From NCBI GenBank assembly GCA_000991805.1, contig LBSF01000044.1, forward strand, positions 1-5,201: DNA of 5,201 bases, read 5' to 3'. The DNA comes from a candidate division WS6 bacterium GW2011_GWC2_36_7. Its GTDB lineage: Bacteria > Patescibacteriota > Dojkabacteria > SC72. Of the stretch, positions 1-5,201 are shown one piece after another. Below the pieces are notes generated by a model, which saw only the letters and a list, made by a program, of their open reading frames with translations, was not told where the DNA came from and ran no database searches. Both the position numbers and the translations under genes were made by a program. Each line of letters opens with the position of its first letter. Position 1 is the first letter of the stretch.

Positions 1-380
1 TAGATATATCCATAGATGAATATTTACCAAAGATAGAGGAACAGTTTTTAGATCACAATATCCAAAATGTGAACATTATATTTGTTGATCCAATCTTCAT
101 TCGTGAACTCAATACTCAATACAGAAACATTAACGATGTTACAGACGTGTTATCTTTTAATGTCGATGCAACAGACCTTTTGGGTGAAATCTACATTTGT
201 CCTGAATATATTAAATCCACATGCCAAGAAATAGCATTCAAAGAAGAGATTTTAAGATTGATAATTCATGGAATATTGCATCTCATAGGATATGATCATG
301 AGGTTGAATTAACAGAGGAAACTAAGAACACAGAAAAAATGTTTGTAAAACAGGAGCAGATATTAGAGAATGTACTATGA
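1..380 (+). CDS. ybeY: YbeY endoribonuclease (rRNA maturation factor), 5'-partial
   Basis: Zinc-dependent single-strand endoribonuclease of the YbeY/UPF0054 family, which acts in 16S rRNA 3'-end maturation and 70S ribosome quality control in the cytoplasm. The diagnostic motif HGILHLIGYDH is encoded at about 267-299; its three histidines are the metal ligands of the family. Upstream of it are the conserved RELN (about 105-116) and TDVLSF (about 144-161) blocks, followed by GEIYICPEY. The C-terminal MFVKQEQIL helix is also typical. A GTG at 69 could serve as a start, but the frame stays open to the left edge and the upstream residues (YLPKIEEQF and so on) look like the normal N-terminal helix. 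The family is usually about 150 residues, while a start at 69 would leave 103. I therefore call the gene 5'-truncated by the window, with bases 1-2 ending a split codon. Its TGA stop overlaps the pth ATG (ATGA), indicating translational coupling. Confidence 0.95.
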   Translation, partial: DISIDEYLPKIEEQFLDHNIQNVNIIFVDPIFIRELNTQYRNINDVTDVLSFNVDATDLLGEIYICPEYIKSTCQEIAFKEEILRLIIHGILHLIGYDHEVELTEETKNTEKMFVKQEQILENVL

Positions 381-937
381 AATTAATAGTCGGTTTAGGT
401 AACCCCGGAAAAGAGTATGAGAATACTCGACATAATGCAGGATTCTTCTTTGTAGACGCACTTCGTGAGAAATTCCTGTATCAAAATACATTGTTCCCAA
501 CAGAATGGAGGACAGAAGATACTTTTAAATCGGATATTGCTTTCATTAAAGATGGCTCTAAAATAGTTGCCATACTTCAGAAACCTTCCACATTTATGAA
601 TCTTTCTGGAGAAGCAGTTTCAAAAATCATAAAGAAATTCGATATAGAATCCTCCAATGACCTAATTCTTGCGCATGATGATTTAGATATACAACTTGGA
701 GAATTCAAAATTCAAAAAGGTAAATCTCCACTAGGGCACAATGGAGTTTTGAATGTAGAGGAGCACCTAGGTATAAAGGATTTTAAGAGAGTGAGAATAG
801 GGGTGGAGAACAGAGCAGATAAGAATATCCCTGGTTTAGACTATGTTTTGATGAAATTTAAGAAAGAAGAACTTCTTACTTTGGAAGAGACAATGGATGA
901 TGCAATTAATGGCATTCTTACCGACATTATTCTGTAG
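377..937 (+). CDS. pth: peptidyl-tRNA hydrolase (Pth)
   Basis: Cleaves the ester bond of peptidyl-tRNA released from stalled ribosomes and recycles the tRNA; an essential cytoplasmic enzyme. The 186-residue length is normal. The N-terminal signature GLGNPGKEYENTRHNAGF is at residues 6-23, with N9 and catalytic H19. PSTFMNLSG (70-78) supplies M74/N75, HDDLDI (100-105) the aspartate D101 that activates the histidine, and GHNGV (120-124) the tRNA-binding N122. FKRVRIGVENR (136-146) and the C-terminal YVLMKF are also family blocks. All residues matching E. coli N10, H20, N68, D93 and N114 are present. The loop before GHNG reads KSPLGHNG rather than the common GGSxGGHNG, a variant I associate with Patescibacteria. 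The start is fixed by the 4-bp overlap with ybeY; a weak purine-rich AGAGAA lies at 365-370. The 3' end overlaps the convergent membrane-protein gene by 11 bp, leaving no room for a terminator between them. Confidence 0.97.
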   Translation: MKLIVGLGNPGKEYENTRHNAGFFFVDALREKFLYQNTLFPTEWRTEDTFKSDIAFIKDGSKIVAILQKPSTFMNLSGEAVSKIIKKFDIESSNDLILAHDDLDIQLGEFKIQKGKSPLGHNGVLNVEEHLGIKDFKRVRIGVENRADKNIPGLDYVLMKFKKEELLTLEETMDDAINGILTDIIL

Positions 938-2156
938 TCATTAGCTTTACATCTCCACCGTAGTAGTTTGTAACTTCCTGCAATGTATGAGTTTTAAGAT
1001 TTGTATCATATGGTAATACTGTTCCCACATTATTATTCTCTAAAGCTATTCCCATGTTTAATACAGTATCCTTGTCATCCAAGACAAAGAACATTGCACC
1101 TTGAGCCGATACCGTATCTAGCTTAAGAGCCTTCAACAGTTTTCTGTAATTGAAATATTTGTAGAACGCGTCTTGTGCATCATATTCAGAATAGTAGCTA
1201 TCAATACTTCCATCCTTCATTAACATATCTTTTAGAACAGGGGGTATAGGGGAATGAATATTAAAATATGCTTGGGAAATTAATCTGAAAGATGTCATAC
1301 CACCATATGCATACTTAAACTCATCTCCCAATTTTGTTGATTCCGAATCTGCTGTCCACTTTCCACTTTCAATAATTGTTTTAACCTGAGGCACCAAATT
1401 CTTGAGATCAATATCCAATATATTATCCTTCCCATCATTATCTATATCCATATCATAGGTATCAAATACCCCATCCGTATCAATATCTACATTCACTTTC
1501 CCATTAATATCCCGCAAGATACTTCGATTGTATGTATTGAAATGTGTATAGGCACTAAATCCCAACAGAAATATTCCAGGAATGAGGTAAAAGACATTCA
1601 TAATGGTATGAAATGAAGATTTCTTTATTAATCTGTTAAGGAGATATACAAAGAATACCCCAGTTAAGAGGATCTCAATACCAAACGTTATGCTTAGGAA
1701 ATATCCACCAAACATATTAGGTTCAAACGCATATTTAAATATGGTGAAGTTTTGTGTAGTAAATGGATAGAGCAACATAATATCCTCAGCGAAGATATCC
1801 ATTAAGAGGTGTAGAAGGGTTGCAATCAAGAAGGTATTTAAAAGTACATTAACAAATTCTGGATTTAAGAATTTCTCTACAGGTTTGCTAAACCATCGTT
1901 GAACAATCTTGTATATTAGCTTCATGAATAGCCAAAGACCAATGTAGAATATCGGAGTATGGGAGATGACGGTGTGATGAATGAATGATGGAAGCCCTGA
2001 CCCTATGAGCACCAAAATATCAATATCTGGAATAATTCCAAACAACAGAGCTGCAATACCAATCAAAACTTTCTCATTTTGTTTTAATTTAGAAATTGCT
2101 TTCTTTTGGATTAATTCGTTACCTAGAAACGATATCGGGGCATGTGCTAGAAACAT
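927..2156 (-). CDS. YdjM/DUF457-type membrane protein with Ca-binding repeats and degenerate NlpC/P60-like C-terminal domain
   Basis: Residues 1-205 resemble the YdjM/DUF457 (PF04307) family of membrane-bound putative metal-dependent hydrolases: H5 in the N-terminal AHAP, PDID (D44, D46) in the first membrane segment, HHTVISH (H60, H61, H66), and LLHLLMD (H116, D120). Five membrane segments lie at about 30-52, 68-86, 103-122, 150-175 and 184-206. Basic loops (QKKAISKLKQNEK, QRWFSKPVEK, NRLIKK) put the N-terminus inside and the C-terminus outside. Residues 224-250 then form two DxDxDGxx(D/N)xxD calcium loops (D224/D226/D228/D232/D235 and D237/D239/D241/N245/D248), like thrombospondin type-3 repeats. 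Residues about 278-409 recall NlpC/P60 (YGG...LISQAY, GAMFFV, NMGIAL), but the Cys and His positions look substituted. The biochemical role is unknown; surface attachment or cell-envelope work is an inference. The ATG at 2156-2154 has no Shine-Dalgarno. The gene is divergent from mfd and convergent with pth. Confidence 0.85.
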   Translation of the reverse strand: MFLAHAPISFLGNELIQKKAISKLKQNEKVLIGIAALLFGIIPDIDILVLIGSGLPSFIHHTVISHTPIFYIGLWLFMKLIYKIVQRWFSKPVEKFLNPEFVNVLLNTFLIATLLHLLMDIFAEDIMLLYPFTTQNFTIFKYAFEPNMFGGYFLSITFGIEILLTGVFFVYLLNRLIKKSSFHTIMNVFYLIPGIFLLGFSAYTHFNTYNRSILRDINGKVNVDIDTDGVFDTYDMDIDNDGKDNILDIDLKNLVPQVKTIIESGKWTADSESTKLGDEFKYAYGGMTSFRLISQAYFNIHSPIPPVLKDMLMKDGSIDSYYSEYDAQDAFYKYFNYRKLLKALKLDTVSAQGAMFFVLDDKDTVLNMGIALENNNVGTVLPYDTNLKTHTLQEVTNYYGGDVKLMTTE

Positions 2157-2186
2157 ATTACAAATTCGAAAATTTTAACTTCATTG

Positions 2187-2192
2187 ATTATA
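2187..2192 (-). promoter_or_regulatory. -10 box (TATAAT) for the YdjM-like gene
   Basis: The minus strand reads TATAAT, a perfect sigma-70 consensus -10, ending 30 nt before the ATG at 2156. Transcription would begin near 2180 (an A on this strand) and give a leader of about 24 nt without a Shine-Dalgarno sequence. The hexamer 17 bp upstream (TGGCCT) does not resemble TTGACA; it falls within the GCCAGGC repeats, so the promoter may depend on a factor bound there. A TG lies directly before the box but without the one-base gap of a true extended -10. Confidence 0.55.
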
Positions 2193-2197
2193 CATAT

Positions 2198-2222
2198 TAG
2201 GCCAGGCTCAGGCCAGGCCTTG
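2198..2222. repeat. operator-like repeat A: two GCCAGGC odd palindromes, 11 bp apart
   Basis: GCCAGGC occurs at 2201-2207 and 2212-2218. Each 7-mer is palindromic except for its central base (GCC-W-GGC), so it reads alike on both strands. The two copies are exactly 11 bp apart start to start, about one DNA turn. The nearer copy is 8 bp upstream of the minus-strand TATAAT, covering the place of the missing -35 box. The 25-bp block is an imperfect direct repeat of 2379-2403; the first ten bases (TAGGCCAGGC) and the second 7-mer are identical. Confidence 0.7.
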
Positions 2223-2321
2223 ATTCATAGTTTATTCATCATTTCTAAGGCCGTATTGTGTACCACCTTTTTGCGTTTTGCATATTTAAAAGTGAAAACA
2301 TTTTCGAATAGCTATTGGTTG

Positions 2322-2340
2322 TCTATGGTAAAACCATGGA
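2322..2340. other. small hairpin (8-bp stem, AAA loop)
   Basis: TCTATGGT (2322-2329) pairs with ACCATGGA (2333-2340) around a three-base AAA loop, with one T-G wobble at 2324/2338. There is no T-run after it on either strand, so it does not look like an intrinsic terminator. It could be a protein-binding dyad or chance; no function is assigned. Confidence 0.4.
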
Positions 2341-2354
2341 ATAGAAAGCTTTGA

Positions 2355-2377
2355 GGTCGGATGAACTTTTTCTGACC
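2355..2377. other. small hairpin immediately upstream of repeat B
   Basis: GGTCGGA (2355-2361) pairs with TCTGACC (2371-2377) in a 7-bp stem with one G-T pair and a 9-base loop. It ends one base before the second GCCAGGC block. Since the predicted mfd transcript starts at 2421, this stem would not be in the mfd mRNA. If it matters, it would be as a DNA site. Confidence 0.3.
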
Positions 2378-2378
2378 C

Positions 2379-2403
2379 TAGGCCAGGCCATAGCCAGGCT
2401 TGG
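2379..2403. repeat. operator-like repeat B: two GCCAGGC odd palindromes, 11 bp apart
   Basis: GCCAGGC occurs at 2382-2388 and 2393-2399, again exactly 11 bp apart start to start. The nearer copy is 9 bp upstream of the mfd -10 box, so its relation to that promoter nearly matches that of repeat A to the opposite promoter. Relative to the predicted mfd start point the two palindromes are centred at about -25 and -36. A protein bound here would overlap or replace contact with a -35 box. Confidence 0.7.
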
Positions 2404-2405
2404 TG

Positions 2406-2414
2406 TGGTAAAAT
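2406..2414 (+). promoter_or_regulatory. extended -10 promoter of mfd (TGGTAAAAT)
   Basis: TG at 2406-2407, one spacer base, then TAAAAT at 2409-2414 form an extended -10 element, which can work without a -35 box; indeed the hexamer at the usual distance (GGCCAT) is not -35-like. The expected start point is about 7 nt after the box, which is base 2421, the G of the mfd GTG. This predicts a leaderless mfd mRNA and agrees with the lack of a Shine-Dalgarno sequence. Confidence 0.55.
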
Positions 2415-2420
2415 AGCGTC

Positions 2421-4817
2421 GTGAATGATGGATTCTTAAACAAAATTTCGGGTGATATCAGGCAGTTTAAGGAGGAGATACTTTCTAAAAATAAGGTATC
2501 GGGAGTAGATTCCAACTACTATGAACTTACTGCAGAGATATTAGGTAAAGCTCTAAACAAAAGGGTTTGGCTTTTGCTCTCTGATTTGGAATCTACACAG
2601 GAGAAGATATTGAATATTAAGTTAAAGGAAAAATTTGAAATTAAAAAGTTCCTCGATTTGGGATATGAGAGGGTAGAGAGAGTTTGGAATGAGGGTGAAG
2701 TCTCCATTCTAGGGGACGTTGTCATTGTTTGGCCATACAGTATGAATAATGTAGTCAGAATTAGTTTGTATGGAGAGGAAATAGAGAATATAGATATACT
2801 GGATATACATACTAGAAAGAAGATCAGATCTGTAGATACTCGACTATTTCTTTCCAGTGGAGTAGATATATTTCTTGGAAATGAAGAAGCTGCAGAAGAT
2901 GTAAATATTAAGATAATGCATAGGATTGGGGATCAAGAAGATTGTGTAGATTTGGGAATTAGAACTATCCCAGGTATTGAGAATTTCAGTAATACCAAAG
3001 TAGTAACTGAGATAATTAAAAATTTCAGAAGTAGAGATTTTAAGATTTGGTATGTAACTAAAGATAGCAAGGGGTTTGAAAACAATCCATTGAAAATGCA
3101 GATCGAAGAAATATTTAGTACTCAAGGAAGTTTAGAAAAACAGTTGAGTAGAGGTTTTGTACTAGGCGCTACAAAAACATTGGTATTAACTGATTTAGAA
3201 ATATTAGGAGAAGTAGATCTGTTTAAATATCAGAAGGTAGATAGGAATGTGGATCCAAGTTCGGTGGCAATTCTTAAAAAGATAATCCCAGGAGATTTCA
3301 TAGTCCATGAAGATCATGGAATTGGTAAATTTGGAGGAATACAGGAACGAAATGGAGGACAATATATTGAAATAGCATATGCAGGATTGGATAGATTGTA
3401 TGTACCACTCAGTGCAGCAGACAAGGTTACCAAATATATTGGTGCTGGTAAGAAGCGACCTTTGTTAACTGGACTTAACAGTGGAGTTTGGAAACGAATC
3501 TCGCTTAGAGCTAAGGAAAAGGTTGAGGAGATAGCGAAAGAGCTTTTACAACTCTACGCGCTTAGAAAGACCGCTCAGGCCCCTGTGATGATAGATAGCG
3601 AAGAGGCATTGGATGGGTTTTGGACATTTGCATCTCAGTTTAAATTTACAGATACAGATGATCAGCTTTTAGCAACTAAACAGATTGCGGATGATTTCCA
3701 AAAAGACAAACCAATGGACAGATTACTTGTAGGAGATGTTGGTTTTGGTAAAACTGAGATGGCAATGCGTGCGGCATATGCTGTAGCTAATGCGGGATAT
3801 CAGGTAGCAGTATTAGCTCCTACAACAATATTGGTTGAACAGCATAAGATGGTATTCCAAGAAAGATTTAAAAACTATCCTTTCAACATTGTCTCGCTTT
3901 CAAGATTCTCAACTGAAACAGAAAAGGCTGAGGTTTTAAAAGGATTGAATAATGGTGTTGTAGATATTGTGATTGGTACACATTCATTACTTTCTGCGGA
4001 TGTAAAATTCAAAAACATGGGGCTATTAATTGTAGATGAAGAGCAAAAGTTTGGTGTTAAGCAAAAGGAGAAATTGAAAGAGGCTAGAGTAGATACTAAT
4101 GTATTGTCTTTGACTGCAACTCCAATCCCAAGAACATTGAATATGGCATTAACAGGGATTAGAGATATCAGTGTATTAGCAATTCCACCACTTGGTAGAA
4201 AGGAAATCATTAACCATTTTGAGAAATTCAATTGGGATTCTGTACTTAAAGCAATTAGTAAGGAGATGGAAAGGAATGGACAGGTATATTTCCTACATAA
4301 CAGGGTGGGAAATATGCAGAATATTGAACAAGAGCTCAAAAAGCTATTTCCCAAGGCAAATATCCAGACAGCACATGGACAGATGAATGTGGAAACTCTA
4401 ACTCGAACCATGGCGGACTTCGTAGATAGGAAGATTGATATATTAATTTGTACAACAATCATTGAGAATGGTTTGGATATTCCCACTGCAAATACATTAA
4501 TCATAGATGACGCAACCAAGCTTGGGCTGTCTCAGATGTACCAAATTAGGGGGAGGATTGGACGCTCATTAGAGCAGGGATATGCATATTTCTACTATGA
4601 TACCCTCCAAGGGGATGCTGAACAAAGGCTTACGGCTATACGTGATTCGCAAGCTTTGGGTTCTGGATTTTTACTCTCTAACCGAGATTTGGAAATTAGA
4701 GGTTCAGGAGACATTTTAGGACGAAGTCAGTCCGGAACTATCAATTCGGTAGGGTACGGTTTGTATACACAGATTCTTCAAGAGGCAGTAGACGATTTGA
4801 GAAGAAAACAGCGTTAG
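2421..4817 (+). CDS. mfd: reduced transcription-repair coupling factor Mfd (no D7, shortened D1)
   Basis: DNA translocase that pushes stalled RNA polymerase off DNA and recruits UvrA for nucleotide excision repair. Residues about 77-145 match the UvrB-like D2 (FLDLGYERVERV...GDVVIVWP...GEEIENIDI), and about 178-265 resemble D3. The polymerase-interaction domain starts at GDFIVHEDHGIGKFGGI (291-307), and the relay helix spans about 351-386. The motor has Walker A GDVGFGKTE (438-446), APTTILVEQH (466-475), DEEQ (539-542), TATPIPRT (565-572), TTIIENGLDIP (678-688) and QIRGRIGR (708-715), then the translocation motif GSGFLLSNRDLEIRGSGDIL (747-766). The protein is 798 residues against 1148 in E. 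coli: most of the D1 core and all of C-terminal D7 are absent. Start GTG is forced by an in-frame TAA at 2409-2411; the stop is TAG. The polymerase-interaction domain and the SGTINSVGYGLYTQIL ending distinguish it from RecG. Confidence 0.95.
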   Translation: MNDGFLNKISGDIRQFKEEILSKNKVSGVDSNYYELTAEILGKALNKRVWLLLSDLESTQEKILNIKLKEKFEIKKFLDLGYERVERVWNEGEVSILGDVVIVWPYSMNNVVRISLYGEEIENIDILDIHTRKKIRSVDTRLFLSSGVDIFLGNEEAAEDVNIKIMHRIGDQEDCVDLGIRTIPGIENFSNTKVVTEIIKNFRSRDFKIWYVTKDSKGFENNPLKMQIEEIFSTQGSLEKQLSRGFVLGATKTLVLTDLEILGEVDLFKYQKVDRNVDPSSVAILKKIIPGDFIVHEDHGIGKFGGIQERNGGQYIEIAYAGLDRLYVPLSAADKVTKYIGAGKKRPLLTGLNSGVWKRISLRAKEKVEEIAKELLQLYALRKTAQAPVMIDSEEALDGFWTFASQFKFTDTDDQLLATKQIADDFQKDKPMDRLLVGDVGFGKTEMAMRAAYAVANAGYQVAVLAPTTILVEQHKMVFQERFKNYPFNIVSLSRFSTETEKAEVLKGLNNGVVDIVIGTHSLLSADVKFKNMGLLIVDEEQKFGVKQKEKLKEARVDTNVLSLTATPIPRTLNMALTGIRDISVLAIPPLGRKEIINHFEKFNWDSVLKAISKEMERNGQVYFLHNRVGNMQNIEQELKKLFPKANIQTAHGQMNVETLTRTMADFVDRKIDILICTTIIENGLDIPTANTLIIDDATKLGLSQMYQIRGRIGRSLEQGYAYFYYDTLQGDAEQRLTAIRDSQALGSGFLLSNRDLEIRGSGDILGRSQSGTINSVGYGLYTQILQEAVDDLRRKQR

Positions 4818-4899
4818 AGAAACGCCTGTAGTACAGTATCTTTAATGAATACAAAAATTTCACTTGTTAAATTGGTATTCCATCGTCTAGTATATAGCT
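4818..4899. other. mfd-dnaX intergenic spacer
   Basis: An 82-bp AT-rich spacer. It contains a weak dyad CTGT-AGT-ACAG at about 4826-4836 followed by TATCTTTAA, too small to call a terminator with confidence, and then the dnaX promoter. I see no remnant of the missing Mfd C-terminal domain in any forward frame here. Confidence 0.6.
4864..4893 (+). promoter_or_regulatory. promoter of dnaX (TTGTTA - 18 bp - TAGTAT)
   Basis: A -35-like TTGTTA (4864-4869, four of six consensus bases) is followed after 18 bp by the -10-like TAGTAT (4888-4893). Six bases separate the box from the ATG at 4900, the same gap as at mfd, so transcription would begin at or near the A of the start codon. There is no Shine-Dalgarno sequence before the ATG. 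Unlike the two divergent promoters it lacks GCCAGGC sites. Confidence 0.45.
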
Positions 4900-5201
4900 A
4901 TGCCTTCCGTACTATACCGAAAATATCGCGCCCAGAACTTCGACCAGTTAATAGGGCAGAATCATATCACCAAGTTGCTTAAAAATGCCATTAAAACAAG
5001 CCAGATTGCACAAGCATATCTTTTTGTTGGTTCTAGAGGTACAGGGAAGACATCTACAGCAAGGATATTGGCAAAAGCAGTTAACTGTACTAATCCAACA
5101 AAGGATGGGAATCCATGTAATGGATGTAGTGTATGTAAAGCTATTACAAATGGCTCAATGATGGATTTGATTGAGATAGATGCAGCTTCAAACAGAGGGA
5201 T
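4900..5201 (+). CDS. dnaX: DNA polymerase III gamma/tau subunit (DnaX), 3'-partial
   Basis: ATPase of the clamp loader that places the beta sliding clamp on primed DNA and organises the replicative polymerase. Only the first 100 residues are in the window; the frame runs off the right edge. The N-terminus [20 protein letters not shown] is the standard DnaX opening (YRKYRPxxFxxxxGQ). Walker [10 protein letters not shown] is at residues 44-52 with K50. The zinc-binding module follows with C63, C73, C76 and C79 (C-x9-C-x2-C-x2-C). [10 protein letters not shown] (91-100) is the conserved block before the Walker B region. Every expected N-terminal element is intact and in order. The ATG at 4900 is the natural start because family homology begins within a few residues of it. 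The gene follows mfd on the same strand after 82 bp and appears to have its own promoter. Confidence 0.96.
   Translation, partial: MPSVLYRKYRAQNFDQLIGQNHITKLLKNAIKTSQIAQAYLFVGSRGTGKTSTARILAKAVNCTNPTKDGNPCNGCSVCKAITNGSMMDLIEIDAASNRG

Larger units (their letters stand above)
2157..2420. other. divergent intergenic control region between the membrane-protein gene and mfd
   Basis: This non-coding 264-bp stretch separates two outward-facing genes. It contains a minus-strand promoter near its left end, a plus-strand promoter at its right end, a pair of GCCAGGC palindromes beside each promoter, a short inverted duplicate around TTTTCGAAT, and two small hairpins in the middle. No convincing open reading frame or tRNA is visible. 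The four GC-rich palindromes stand out sharply against the AT-rich background. Confidence 0.8.

Noticed and set aside
378..380. TGA recoded as glycine (Gracilibacteria-type code)
   Set aside because: TGA ends ybeY exactly at the family's normal C-terminus in an ATGA coupling with pth, and no in-frame TGA is found inside any of the genes.
1981..2178. 65-residue plus-strand frame antisense to the 5' end of the YdjM-like gene
   Set aside because: It overlaps the conserved PDID and HHTVISH motifs on the other strand and shows no recognisable protein features.
2198..2403. CRISPR-like array or insertion-sequence ends
   Set aside because: There are only two imperfect 25-bp blocks about 180 bp apart, with no further units, no transposase and no target duplication. 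Their placement at promoters explains them better as operators.
3875..4519. 214-residue open frame on the minus strand inside mfd
   Set aside because: It lies fully antisense to the conserved Mfd motor motifs, is rich in Ser/Phe/Leu as antisense shadows of AT-rich genes are, and matches no family I recognise.
2421..4817. RecG helicase instead of Mfd
   Set aside because: The polymerase-interaction domain (VHEDHGIGKFGGI), the relay helix and the Mfd-type ending after the translocation motif are present; the RecG wedge domain is not.
4822..4845. Intrinsic terminator after mfd
   Set aside because: The dyad CTGT-AGT-ACAG has only a 4-bp stem and no proper T-run.

Overview
The window is AT-rich and gene-dense. 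It holds two genes cut by its edges, three complete genes and two short regulatory intergenic stretches. The proteins are compact and divergent, resembling those of the Candidate Phyla Radiation (Patescibacteria; Microgenomates, Katanobacteria or Dojkabacteria would all fit). Supporting signs are a Pth with KSPLGHNGV in place of the usual KGGSxGGHNGL-type loop, a strongly shortened Mfd, a membrane protein with thrombospondin type-3-like calcium repeats, and start codons without Shine-Dalgarno sequences placed right behind -10 boxes. The lineage is an inference from style, not from a marker gene. The standard bacterial code fits: stops are TGA, TAG, TAA and TAG.

Layout. Bases 1-380 (+) are the 3' part of ybeY (rRNA-maturation endonuclease), with its start outside the window. 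It overlaps pth (377-937, +, peptidyl-tRNA hydrolase) by four bases (ATGA), so the two form a translation/ribosome quality-control operon. On the opposite strand, 2156-927 encodes a 409-residue YdjM/DUF457-type membrane protein. It carries an extra surface module of two calcium-binding repeats and a C-terminal domain that looks like an NlpC/P60 fold with its catalytic Cys and His replaced. Its 3' end overlaps the end of pth by 11 bp.

Bases 2157-2420 are a shared divergent control region. It has one -10 box for the membrane-protein gene (TATAAT, minus strand) and one for mfd (extended -10 TGGTAAAAT, plus strand). Just upstream of each -10 lies a pair of identical odd palindromes, GCCAGGC, spaced exactly 11 bp start to start. 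This symmetric arrangement suggests that one unknown regulator controls both genes.

Bases 2421-4817 (+) encode a mini-Mfd (transcription-repair coupling factor). It keeps D2, D3, the RNA-polymerase interaction domain and the complete translocase motor, but lacks most of the D1 core and the whole autoinhibitory C-terminal D7. After an 82-bp gap with its own promoter comes dnaX (4900-5201, +), the clamp-loader gamma/tau subunit, cut by the window edge. Both mfd and dnaX have exactly 6 nt between their -10 box and the start codon, which predicts leaderless mRNAs.

The most interesting items are the twin operator architecture joining a YdjM-like gene to mfd, the reduced Mfd, and the fused membrane protein with an apparently inactive peptidase-like domain.
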